From positions 1 through 35,132 of the forward strand of contig JAEPQF010000026.1 in assembly GCA_017640685.1 (NCBI GenBank): 35,132 nucleotides of DNA, given 5' to 3'. The notes beneath the pieces are model-generated. The model was not told the origin of the DNA, made no database searches, and saw only the letters and a program-made list of their open reading frames with translations. The stretch is from Hyphomicrobiales bacterium. GTDB taxonomy: Bacteria; Pseudomonadota; Alphaproteobacteria; Rhizobiales; HXMU1428-3. This document shows, piece after piece, positions 23,624 through 30,902 of this stretch. Position numbers and translations under genes: made by a program. Position 1 is the first letter of the stretch; each line of letters opens with the position of its first letter.

Positions 23624-24070
23624 TTAGCCTCTTGATTTTTTGATGAAATAATCAAGAGACAATGGCCCAGCGCCATTAACGATGATGGTAAGTAGCGCAA
23701 CGGCCCACAAACCGTGAAGCACGTAAGAGCCAGGGAAAACAAAAATTTGGATTACCGCTGTCATTATGAGCAAGCCTAAAGCTGCAAAACGAGCGCCCAA
23801 ACCAATCCATAGTAAAATTGGTAATGTGAGTTCAGCATAGGTTGCGAAAACCGCTAATATATCTATGACGCCTTTTGAGAGCGGTAGTCCTTGAAAATAG
23901 ATGTCATTGAACAAAGCTTTTGTTTTGCTCAAGATGATGTAATTGTCATCAACTTTCGTCAGCCCTGAATTGAAAAAAGTAAGGCCAATAACAAAGCGCG
24001 CTAATGTTGTGTAGATCCAGTTTGGTATACAACTGAAAATGCTAATAAAAAAATTGATTAATCCAGTCAT
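23624..24070 (-). CDS. bufD: DoxX-family membrane protein of the bufferin operon
   Basis: A 148-residue protein with four membrane helices (about 17-37, 62-80, 85-105, 118-136) and the DoxX motif ARFVIGLTFFNSGLTKVDD. In bufferin operons the DoxX protein is the last gene; a redox or oxygen-related membrane role is assumed but not proven. AAGGGGAC precedes the ATG. It follows the DUF2063 gene after 38 bases. Alone, DoxX would say little; the order DUF2282-DUF692-DUF2063-DoxX gives the assignment. Confidence 0.85.
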   Translation of the reverse strand: MTGLINFFISIFSCIPNWIYTTLARFVIGLTFFNSGLTKVDDNYIILSKTKALFNDIYFQGLPLSKGVIDILAVFATYAELTLPILLWIGLGARFAALGLLIMTAVIQIFVFPGSYVLHGLWAVALLTIIVNGAGPLSLDYFIKKSRG

Positions 24071-24108
24071 TTTGTCCCCTTTTTGACTTTACTATTGCTG
24101 ATTATTAG

Positions 24109-24897
24109 TCAGCTTGTTGTTGTTAAATTCACGCCTGTGACGGCGCCTAAGTTAAAGAGACCAGCTAAGTTTGCTGGAATGTCGAAAGATGGTTCAATTG
24201 CGATTGCCTGCTCGACAGACAGGGAAAAAGAGAGCCCTTTATTTAGGCTTTGTAAAAATTCATATGTACCGATGGAGACTTGGTTTATGAGCACATCTAG
24301 CTCTGGGCGAATGATAAGGGCTGCTTCCCCTTGTTCCATCGTTAACCCTTTTAGAAACTCAGGCGGGTTATCTTGCTGATGCGCTTGCCAGATGGTGACA
24401 ATGGGATAATCGCTTTTGATGAGAGCGAAGGTTGGATGCAACTCAAAGCTTAAATTTGGTACGTCTTCTTCTTTATATTCACCTAAGGCTTCAATTGTCA
24501 CTGGGGATGCGTTTGCGCCATGATAGGCTGTGTTGCGATGCCATTCGAGACGAGCAACGTCACTTAGATAAGGCAATTCTTTCACAGGGGCGAAGGTTTT
24601 TAAAAAGTCTGGAAATTCCTCACCGTAATTGATCATTACCGGAGATTGTGGCAGGTGAGAAAGAGCAAACTCCCTTGCCATGGTGGCAAAAAATTCATCG
24701 CCGACAATTTCTTCAACAACAGGATATGTGCTTGCTAAAACAGAAATTAAACTGAGGGTGACATTATTGCGATAAACGCTAAATCGTTTTTTGGGCACCA
24801 CACCATTTTTTAAACGTTTAATGCCTGATGGCACTTCTAAATTTAAATCCTCAAGTGCGTTTGAAACTGATGATTGAAGTTTAGACCATTCACTCAT
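24109..24897 (-). CDS. bufC: DUF2063 partner protein of the MNIO enzyme
   Basis: A 262-residue protein. The N-terminal DUF2063 domain (about residues 5-95) is marked by FSVYRNNVTLSLISVLASTYPVVEEIVGDEFFATMAREF and PVMINYGEEFPDFL, followed by a smaller C-terminal domain with SIGTYEFLQSL. In characterised systems this protein binds the precursor leader and delivers it to the DUF692 enzyme. Its ATG lies one base after the bufB stop, so synthesis is tightly coupled. Cytosolic; no signal peptide. Confidence 0.9.
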   Translation of the reverse strand: MSEWSKLQSSVSNALEDLNLEVPSGIKRLKNGVVPKKRFSVYRNNVTLSLISVLASTYPVVEEIVGDEFFATMAREFALSHLPQSPVMINYGEEFPDFLKTFAPVKELPYLSDVARLEWHRNTAYHGANASPVTIEALGEYKEEDVPNLSFELHPTFALIKSDYPIVTIWQAHQQDNPPEFLKGLTMEQGEAALIIRPELDVLINQVSIGTYEFLQSLNKGLSFSLSVEQAIAIEPSFDIPANLAGLFNLGAVTGVNLTTTS

Positions 24898-24898
24898 C

Positions 24899-25816
24899 TC
24901 AAGCCACTCTCTCTTTCAAACCCAGATATTTCGTTTCTGAACTGGTTTTTGTGGTTTGGTTTTTATATTTTTCTAAAACAGCTTCAGCTCGCTTGGCTTC
25001 ACTGAATAAAACCTCCCAAGTTGGGACGTCATTATCCCATTCAATCAAGGTTGCAACAGGCCCTTTTTGACTGATGGCTTGATCATATAGATCCCAAACA
25101 TCATCAATCACTTCTCTATCATGAGCGTCGATAAGCAAAGGATTGCCAAGGTCATCTTCATCTGGCGCGTGACCACCCAAGTGAATTTCTCCAACAGCTT
25201 CCATTGGGAAATTTTTAATATAATCTTGCGGGTCGTGCTCATGATTGGTGCAAGACACAAAAACATTATTTACATCAAGTAGCAAACCGCAGCCAGTGCG
25301 TTTTACAACTTCTTTTAAAAATTCAATTTCTGTGAAATCTTGGCGGTCAAATGCGACATAGGTCGAGGGATTTTCCAATAGCATTTTTTGACCAATCGTT
25401 GTTTGGATATGGTCAATATGCTCTGATACGGTTTGGCATGTTTCTTCAGTTAGAGGTAAGGGAAGCAAATCATTAAAAAAACCTGCTTCGTGAGATGACC
25501 AAGCTAAGTGCTCGGAGAAACTTTCTGGTTGGTACCGACCGACTAAACCTTTCACCCTAGCTAAATGTTCTTTTGAAGGGGGCTCGGAGCCACCAATTGA
25601 GAGACCAACGCCATGTAAACTTAGAGGATAATTTTCTCTTATTTTTGTGAGATAATGATGGGGGGCACCGCCCGCGCCCATGTAATTTTCTGGGTGCACT
25701 TCAAACCAGCCAATACCCGGTGAAGTTTCGCAGATATCTTGATAATGCTCAGCTTTAAGGCCGACACCAGCTCTTGCTGGTAAATTTGTTTCTTTTAGGT
25801 TTGGCGTTTTTTTCAT
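24899..25816 (-). CDS. bufB: MNIO (DUF692) iron oxidase modifying the bufferin precursor
   Basis: A 305-residue TIM-barrel enzyme of the multinuclear non-heme iron-dependent oxidative family, the family of MbnB. Likely metal ligands sit in WFEVHPENY, SLHGVGLSIG (His68), SFSEHLAW (Glu102, His103), LLENPSTY (Glu148), LLDVNNVFVS (Asp181, Asn183), EIHLGGHAPD (His212, His216), LIDAHDREV and LIEWDND. In characterised bufferins these enzymes turn core cysteines of a DUF2282 peptide into 5-thiooxazole rings. It sits 171 bases downstream of the precursor gene, with a hairpin between them. Confidence 0.92.
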   Translation of the reverse strand: MKKTPNLKETNLPARAGVGLKAEHYQDICETSPGIGWFEVHPENYMGAGGAPHHYLTKIRENYPLSLHGVGLSIGGSEPPSKEHLARVKGLVGRYQPESFSEHLAWSSHEAGFFNDLLPLPLTEETCQTVSEHIDHIQTTIGQKMLLENPSTYVAFDRQDFTEIEFLKEVVKRTGCGLLLDVNNVFVSCTNHEHDPQDYIKNFPMEAVGEIHLGGHAPDEDDLGNPLLIDAHDREVIDDVWDLYDQAISQKGPVATLIEWDNDVPTWEVLFSEAKRAEAVLEKYKNQTTKTSSETKYLGLKERVA

Positions 25817-25932
25817 TGGGCACCTGCCTTGTTAAAGCATCAATCAAATAGAGATATTTATTTGATGCAAAGCTTGTTTGCTCTTGAACGTAACCAAACA
25901 GAACAGGTTGTTTTGTTTCGTTTTGTTTTAAG

Positions 25933-25986
25933 AGCTCTTCCCATCTCCATTATTATGGTCCGTATTGATGGGAAGAGCTTTTTTAT
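25933..25986 (+). terminator. terminator-like hairpin in the bufA-bufB gap, T-run on the plus strand
   Basis: AGCTCTTCCCATC (25933-25945) pairs with GATGGGAAGAGCT (25967-25979), a 13-bp perfect stem followed on the plus strand by TTTTTTA. On the minus (buf) strand the stem is followed by CTTAAAAC, not a T-run. So it reads as a terminator for a plus-strand transcript antisense to the buf message, or as a stable processing hairpin that separates abundant bufA mRNA from bufBCD. Confidence 0.65.
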
Positions 25987-25987
25987 A

Positions 25988-26284
25988 TTATGCAGGGTTG
26001 TCGCGATCTAGCGCTTTAAGGCTACCTTTACGACCACCTGGCAATTCCATTTTTTCACATGTGCCTTTTGGTACATATGTCCAAGCGTTACCTTGATAAT
26101 CGATTGTTGATGTGCCTGCACAGCTTGTGCCTTTACCAGCTGCACAATCGTTTTTACCTTTTAGAGAAATGCCGTAGCACTTTTCATTATCTGCAGCGCC
26201 AGCTGGTTTAATGTCTGCTGCACCTGTTAGAGCTGTTGCAACTGCGCCAGCAAGAATTGCTGCTGAAATTGTTGATTTAGACAT
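25988..26284 (-). CDS. bufA: bufferin precursor, DUF2282 family
   Basis: A 98-residue ribosomally made peptide precursor. It has a long Sec-type leader (about residues 1-30, [18 protein letters not shown]...AGAA) and a core with four cysteines: [26 protein letters not shown] and KGTCEKM (36, 47, 55, 76). The core pattern, ending in a [12 protein letters not shown]-like stretch, is that of DUF2282 bufferins, periplasmic copper-sequestering RiPPs whose middle cysteines are modified. AAGGAG lies just before the ATG. First gene of bufA-B-C-D. Whether this copy binds copper is inferred from the family. Confidence 0.92.
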   Translation of the reverse strand: MSKSTISAAILAGAVATALTGAADIKPAGAADNEKCYGISLKGKNDCAAGKGTSCAGTSTIDYQGNAWTYVPKGTCEKMELPGGRKGSLKALDRDNPA

Positions 26285-26692
26285 TGACGTCTCCTTTTAA
26301 ATTTAAGTTCGAGTTATTAAACTTCAGTTCCCACATTTCATTTGGAATATGATCAAATTAATGTAGTAATCAGAAACATTCATCAAACATATTGTAACAA
26401 AACTGTGAGAGCCCGTGAGGAAAAGACCACTTAAACCCACAAGACTCTTCGATTAAAGAGCGCTTAAAAAGAGATTTAACCATCTCTTTAAAGCACCTCT
26501 CTAATTAACGGGACTAATCAGCATTTTGAGGGACTTCTTGGTGAAAGTTTGACGCGGGCTAGCCTTCACCCACTGTTATGGGCACAAAGAGACGATCTTT
26601 TTGTAAAATTCAATAGATTACAAATAGTTATACACACATGCTGATTTAAAAAAACAGCAGATTTTAAAGGGTGTTTTTTATGTGTCTATAGC
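26285..26692. other. non-coding region between buf operon and AAA+ ATPase gene
   Basis: About 408 bases. Besides the bufA promoter candidate it holds a hairpin at 26462-26494 (GCTTAAAAAGAGAT against ATCTCTTTAAAGC, one bulge). AT-rich sequence lies around 26630-26690, where transcription of the ATPase gene probably ends (a weak stem with TTTTTTT on the minus strand). No credible open frame was seen. Confidence 0.55.
26307..26331 (-). promoter_or_regulatory. possible ECF-type promoter of bufA
   Basis: On the minus strand GGAACT (26331-26326) and CGAA (26311-26308) are 14 bases apart. The GGAAC plus CGAA words resemble ECF promoters, and known bufferin operons are ECF-controlled, but the spacing is 2 bases short, so this is a weak call. 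It would leave a leader of under 20 nt with the ribosome site in it. Confidence 0.3.
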
Positions 26693-28747
26693 CTAATTAA
26701 AAAAACCGATATTTTCGCTATTGCCGGGTTTGGTTTGGCTTACATCTTTCAAGAGGGCGATTAAGCGCTCTGGCTCATCAAGAGCACCTAAAACCTCGGC
26801 TTGCTTTTTCACTTGTGCGAAATCGCCCGGTGTTAAGTTCTCAAATTTTAATCCGTATTCGGGCACATTTTTCAAATTAAAGAATACATCATAAGCTAAT
26901 TTCAAAGCCTCTTTATCCATGAAGTTAAAACGTACATGGAATGTGAAACGACGCAAAGATGCTGTATCCAAGCGGTCCATTAAATTCGTGGTGAAACAAA
27001 CTGGTAAAGGGTGTTCTTCCATCCAGGTTAGCATTTCGTTGACTTGCGTCACCTCCCATGAACGAGAGGCATCTTGCCTTGAGTAAAGAAAGCTATCTGC
27101 TTCATCGAAAATTAAAAATGCATTCGCTTCACGCGCCTCTAAAAATGCGTCAGCAATTTGCTTTTCTGTTTCGCCAACGAAGGCTGAGAAAATATCTGAG
27201 GCCCGTTTTTGAATGACCTCTAGACCAAGCTCTTTAGCTAAAAAGCGAGCGTAAGCAGACTTACCTGTACCTGGGGGACCAGAAAGACAGAGTGAAAAAT
27301 TATGTTTACCGGATGATTTTAATTGCGATGATAAATCATAAATGTCGCGACTAGCTTTTGATAGTTTTGGATCATAGACATAATTGTCTGCAACCCGGCG
27401 TGCTTGAAGACCAGAAACCGCTCTTGTGATCCCAAGAGCAGCGCGTTCAACTTCCTTGGCTCCGCCTTTGGAATATTTGGCAACCTTCAACGCATTTTCC
27501 ATGATGGCCGGTGTGGCATCAAGTTTTTGCGCTAGAGATATGATTTCTTCTTTTTTAAGTTTAACTCCAATTCGTTCAGCCATTCTTTCAATGATGCGCT
27601 GACGCTGAGAAGTTGGAGGTGACTTTAATTCAAACGCCAAGATCATCCGGCGAAGGATCGCTGCATCAATGTCGCTGATGTTATTTGATGTCCACAGAAT
27701 AGGAACCGGATTATTCTCAAGCAAACGGTTGAGATAAACTTTCGAGCCGCCTCTTCTAATGAGTTGCAGCGCAATATCTTCCATTTCATCGAAAAGAATG
27801 GCGGCGTTCTTCGCCCCTCTTAACAAACTGATAGCAAAGACTAAATCTGACAAACGCCCTTTTCGATCAACTTCACCTTCAGCGCCAACATCTTCACCAG
27901 CTGCATAAATGGAAAGCCCTGCTTTTTTAGCTGCGACTTTTGTTAGCTCCGTTTTGCCAGATCCTGGTGGGCCATAAAGAAGGATGTTCACACCGCTGGC
28001 TTTTTCAGCAACCGCCCCTTTTAATACATTACAGATTAAATCACGATCACCTTTGATGTGATCATAATCAGTTAGATCGATATTGGCGACAAGTGGAGAA
28101 CCAAGAAGAGCTTCGCGCATTTGATCGAACTTTTTAAAGCGTTGATCTAAGCACGCATCTAACCTTGAGGTGATAGCGAAGTGCCCACCTGGGCCTGATA
28201 GCTCCCCGCCTTCATTTTTTAACTGAAGCAAACCGGCTGCTACCATCTCACCAGCTGGGCCAGTGAAACGCTCTACATCATTCACACTTAAGTCAGTTAA
28301 AAGGGCAAGTGAGCGGCTTAACGGGCCGATGGATTCGGTTACCGAGTTACACAAATATTGCACTTGATCAAAGCGATGGAAACAAGCAATGAGCCCAACA
28401 ATTTCCTGGCATTTTGGATCAAGTTCCAAAGCTTTGGTAAGGTTCTTGATATTGGTCCACATCGGCTCAGGCCAACCGGTTTTTTTAGCGGCTTCATCAA
28501 GCATCTCTAAAATTTCATCACGGTGGTCAAGAAAGGCGCTATTAAAGTCTGCCTGACTAAAGCTTGAGGAATAGATGTTACCAATCGCACCGCTTAGCTT
28601 TTTAGGCAGAGGCAAAGACAGCATTTCTGTGCGGTCATTTAACCAATATAGAATGTAGCGTGCGGCCCGGGTAGGAATATGGTCAGCGCGCAAAACACGG
28701 TGCAAATATTTTGCTACCAATCCGCGTTCAATATCTTCTGATGCCAT
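26693..28747 (-). CDS. double AAA+ ATPase of unknown function
   Basis: A 684-residue protein. An N-terminal helical domain of about 200 residues is not recognised. AAA module 1 has Walker A GPPGSGKT (259-266), Walker B AILFDEME (316-323), sensor TSNN and an ILRRM arginine element. A linker follows. AAA module 2 has Walker A GPPGTGKS (490-497), SAFVGETEKQ, Walker B FLIFDEAD (544-551), sensor TTNL and SLRRF. Module 2 looks like the classic CDC48/FtsH-like clade, while module 1 is more divergent. Probably a cytosolic hexameric remodelling motor. GGAG precedes the ATG. No partner gene is adjacent; a hairpin repeat cluster begins 23 bases upstream. Confidence 0.82.
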   Translation of the reverse strand: MASEDIERGLVAKYLHRVLRADHIPTRAARYILYWLNDRTEMLSLPLPKKLSGAIGNIYSSSFSQADFNSAFLDHRDEILEMLDEAAKKTGWPEPMWTNIKNLTKALELDPKCQEIVGLIACFHRFDQVQYLCNSVTESIGPLSRSLALLTDLSVNDVERFTGPAGEMVAAGLLQLKNEGGELSGPGGHFAITSRLDACLDQRFKKFDQMREALLGSPLVANIDLTDYDHIKGDRDLICNVLKGAVAEKASGVNILLYGPPGSGKTELTKVAAKKAGLSIYAAGEDVGAEGEVDRKGRLSDLVFAISLLRGAKNAAILFDEMEDIALQLIRRGGSKVYLNRLLENNPVPILWTSNNISDIDAAILRRMILAFELKSPPTSQRQRIIERMAERIGVKLKKEEIISLAQKLDATPAIMENALKVAKYSKGGAKEVERAALGITRAVSGLQARRVADNYVYDPKLSKASRDIYDLSSQLKSSGKHNFSLCLSGPPGTGKSAYARFLAKELGLEVIQKRASDIFSAFVGETEKQIADAFLEAREANAFLIFDEADSFLYSRQDASRSWEVTQVNEMLTWMEEHPLPVCFTTNLMDRLDTASLRRFTFHVRFNFMDKEALKLAYDVFFNLKNVPEYGLKFENLTPGDFAQVKKQAEVLGALDEPERLIALLKDVSQTKPGNSENIGFFN

Positions 28748-28770
28748 AATCTACTCCAGACTTGTTCGAT

Positions 28771-28801
28771 GCACCTTTAGTTGCCCACCAGCAACCGGTG
28801 C
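28771..28801 (+). repeat. nested-stem hairpin repeat, copy 6
   Basis: Outer arms GCACC/GGTGC, 5' unpaired TTTA, inner arms GTTGC/GCAAC, loop CCACCA, 3' unpaired C; 31 nt. It has the same geometry as the copy at 28991 but different outer arms. Confidence 0.82.
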
Positions 28802-28810
28802 TTATTGGAT

Positions 28811-28841
28811 GCACCTTCAGTTGCCCACAATGCATCCGTGC
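28811..28841 (+). repeat. nested-stem hairpin repeat, copy 7
   Basis: Outer arms GCAC/GTGC; inner arms GTTGC/GCATC (one mismatch); loop CCACAAT; 31 nt. A truncated unit (CACTTCAGTTG only) follows at about 28856-28867. Confidence 0.72.
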
Positions 28842-28874
28842 TATTTATTTCGTCACACTTCAGTTGACTTCTCT

Positions 28875-28973
28875 GTGCTTCAGATGCCCACAGAGCATCC
28901 GCAATATGTGCTTCAGATGCCCACAGAGCATCTGCAATATGTGCTTCAGATACCCACAGAGCATCCGTATGAA
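28875..28973 (+). repeat. three tandem 33-bp units of the hairpin repeat (copies 8-10)
   Basis: Units start with GTGCTTCAG at 28875, 28908 and 28941, an exact 33-base period. Inner arms are GATGC/GCATC in the first two and GATAC/GCATC in the third; the loop is CCACAGA. Units 1 and 2 end in GCAATAT. The third can form an outer stem TGCTTCA/TGAAGCA with the sequence after it. There are no unique spacers, so this is not a CRISPR array. On the minus strand the 33-base period reads as a repeated 11-residue peptide, which I take as a by-product. Confidence 0.82.
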
Positions 28974-28990
28974 GCAACCTGCGTTTTTTT

Positions 28991-29021
28991 GTGGCTTCTG
29001 TTGCCTACCAGCAACCGCCAC
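28991..29021 (+). repeat. nested-stem hairpin repeat, copy 11
   Basis: Outer arms GTGGC/GCCAC, 5' unpaired TTCT, inner arms GTTGC/GCAAC, loop CTACCA, 3' unpaired C; 31 nt. Compared with 28771-28801 four of the five outer base pairs have changed on both sides, which keeps pairing. Confidence 0.82.
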
Positions 29022-29496
29022 AAGCATCCACATGTTTTGTTGCGCTTAAAGTTAATTAAAGTTCTTTTTATAACTCATTACAAATTAAAATTATTTTATT
29101 CATTAAGCTCTTACCTTAGTTCTGCTTGCTCATCAGAATTTATTATTAGAATGGTAAAATTTCTCCATAATTCTCGCTTTTTATGCAAATAAAGCAAATT
29201 AACACTTCCATTTTAGATAAAAACCAGAGAATGCCAGTCTCATTACAAGAGCTAGTGCTAAAAGAGCTATTTATCACTTGAATAACTTAAGATGTCGTCA
29301 AGACCAATTGGCAAGAGGTTTATTTAGTGCCTTAACATATTTGTTATAATAAATAAAAATGGCAAAAAACCTATTATGTGGAAATAATATTTTTTGTTTC
29401 GTGCTCAATTATTTTAAGTTTAAGTTTTAGCTATGTTATTTGAGTGCTTATCTCACTCTCAATATAGAGATAAAGTTTTTTTAAGGGGGCATCATT
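29022..29496. other. AT-rich non-coding region upstream of the EVE gene
   Basis: About 475 bases without a credible gene. A TATAAT word occurs at about 29344-29349, and other -10-like sequences are frequent because of the base composition, so no promoter is called firmly. The region separates the hairpin cluster from the EVE-domain gene. Confidence 0.45.
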
Positions 29497-29925
29497 TTGA
29501 AATATTGGCTATTTAAATCTGAACCGAATACCTGGTCATGGGATGACCAAAAAGCAAAAGGCAAAAAAGGTGAGGAATGGGATGGTGTGCGAAATTATCA
29601 AGCACGCAACAATATGAGAGAAATGAAAAAAGGAGACCTTGGTTTCTTTTATCATTCCATTAAAGAAAAAAGCATTGTTGGAATAGTTGAAGTTTTACGT
29701 GAAGCTCATCAAGATTCGACCACTGAGGATGAACGTTGGGAATGCGTGGATGTGATGGCAGTGGCCGACATTCCGGAGCCAGTTTCACTTGATCAAATTA
29801 AAGAAGAACCAAAACTTGAAAAAATGATTTTGGTGAATAATTCTCGGCTTTCAGTGCAACCTGTTCTTAAATCTGAGTGGAAACTCATTTGCAAAATGGG
29901 TGGTTTGAAAAACCCTCCGCTTTAA
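29497..29925 (+). CDS. EVE-domain protein
   Basis: A 142-residue stand-alone EVE domain (PUA-like fold that binds modified bases in DNA or RNA). YWLFKSEPNTWSWDD at the start, WDGVRNYQARNNMREMKKGDLGFFYHS, and SVQPVLKSEWKLICKMGGL near the end are the family blocks. The start is TTG at 29497: no ATG fits, the conserved N-terminus begins there, and AAGGGGG lies 7 nt upstream. In eukaryotes the relative is thymocyte nuclear protein 1; in bacteria a housekeeping RNA role is suspected for such single-domain forms. Nothing adjacent suggests restriction. Confidence 0.92.
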   Translation: MKYWLFKSEPNTWSWDDQKAKGKKGEEWDGVRNYQARNNMREMKKGDLGFFYHSIKEKSIVGIVEVLREAHQDSTTEDERWECVDVMAVADIPEPVSLDQIKEEPKLEKMILVNNSRLSVQPVLKSEWKLICKMGGLKNPPL

Positions 29926-30030
29926 ATTAGTTTTAGTAGCCAGTTAATTAGAGTTAGTATGTTTGACACCTGGCTTATAAAATAGACCTTTTAACCGCTT
30001 TTATATGAACCATATTAGGAGACCTTAATC

Positions 30031-30459
30031 ATGGATTTTGCCGGACAAAGTATGATTGCCATTTTAGTTGCTGCAGTCATTGGATTTTTCATAGGTGGTA
30101 TTTGGTATGGAATTCTTGGGAATGCTTGGATGAAGGCTGCGTCTATCGACCCCGCTGACATGGTCGATGAACAGGGCAAAAAGAAAATGCCTGTTGTTCC
30201 TATGGTTCTTGCTGCTCTTGCGAACCTCGTGCTCGCCATCACTCTTTCAGGTTTGATGGGCCATATGGTGGTTGATGTTCGCCATGGACTGATCACTGCG
30301 GCTTTCGTTGCGCTTGGGTTTATTCTCCCAACACTTCTTGTTAATTATAGTTTTCAAGGTCGCCCCTTTAAACTGACACTCATTGACGCTGGACATTGGC
30401 TGCTAGTGCTATTGGCTATGGGAGCTATAATTGGGTTTATTGGGGTTGAAACTCAATAA
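30031..30459 (+). CDS. DUF1761 membrane protein
   Basis: A 142-residue protein with four hydrophobic helices (about 7-28, 56-76, 86-106, 118-138). AAVIGFFIGGIWYGILGNAWMKA is the DUF1761 opening motif. Function unknown; inner membrane. AGGAG is well placed before the ATG. It stands alone between the EVE gene and grxC. Confidence 0.85.
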   Translation: MDFAGQSMIAILVAAVIGFFIGGIWYGILGNAWMKAASIDPADMVDEQGKKKMPVVPMVLAALANLVLAITLSGLMGHMVVDVRHGLITAAFVALGFILPTLLVNYSFQGRPFKLTLIDAGHWLLVLLAMGAIIGFIGVETQ

Positions 30460-30573
30460 TATTGACATTATATCAACGTTTTAGACTTTGTATTTCGTGC
30501 TTTAGATTGCGATTTGAGGCTTAGGTGCTTTAAGAACAATTTAGAACGCCTAGTTTTTTTTAGGGATTTTTAA

Positions 30574-30843
30574 ATGGCAGCTGTGACTGTATATACCGGA
30601 TTTGCATGTGGTTTTTGTGAGCGCGCTAAAATGCTTCTCAATCATAAAGGTGTTGAGTTTACTGAAATTAATGTTGCTCGCCAGCCTGATCAACGCGCCA
30701 TCATGATGGAGCGGGCTGCTGGTGCCCGCACTGTTCCACAAATTTTTATTGATGATGTGCATGTTGGTGGCTGTGACGACCTCTATGCCCTAGATCGTGC
30801 AGGCAATCTTGATGAGCTTCTTGGATTAGACGCATCAAATTAA
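30574..30843 (+). CDS. grxC: glutaredoxin 3
   Basis: An 89-residue thiol oxidoreductase using glutathione. The active site is CGFC (Cys12, Cys15) rather than the enteric CPYC. TVPQIFID (54-61) provides the cis-Pro, and VGGCDDLYALD the glutathione-binding GG.DD segment. Full family length. AGGGA precedes the ATG. First of the conserved trio grxC - nitrilase - DUF1178 common in Rhizobiales. Confidence 0.95.
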   Translation: MAAVTVYTGFACGFCERAKMLLNHKGVEFTEINVARQPDQRAIMMERAAGARTVPQIFIDDVHVGGCDDLYALDRAGNLDELLGLDASN

Positions 30844-30902
30844 GCTTCGTTTTATTTGATATTAGCTGCTTTAAGTTTCTTGAAATAGAGAGAGATTAAA
30901 TT

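Noticed and set aside
25829-26011. Plus-strand open frame of 60 residues in the bufA-bufB gap
   Set aside because: It crosses the hairpin, overlaps the bufA end and has no recognisable features; the signal there is more likely an RNA structure.
28875-28973. Possible short CRISPR array (33-bp regular repeats)
   Set aside because: The units are contiguous with no unique spacers, the whole unit is a hairpin that also occurs singly elsewhere, and there are no cas genes.
28777-28977. Minus-strand open frame with DALWASEAHIA-type repeats
   Set aside because: It runs entirely through the hairpin repeats, has no good ribosome site, and its periodicity follows from the 33-base DNA unit.
28809-29192. 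Plus-strand open frame rich in PTEHPQY-like repeats
   Set aside because: Same repeat DNA read in another frame; no ribosome site and no family.
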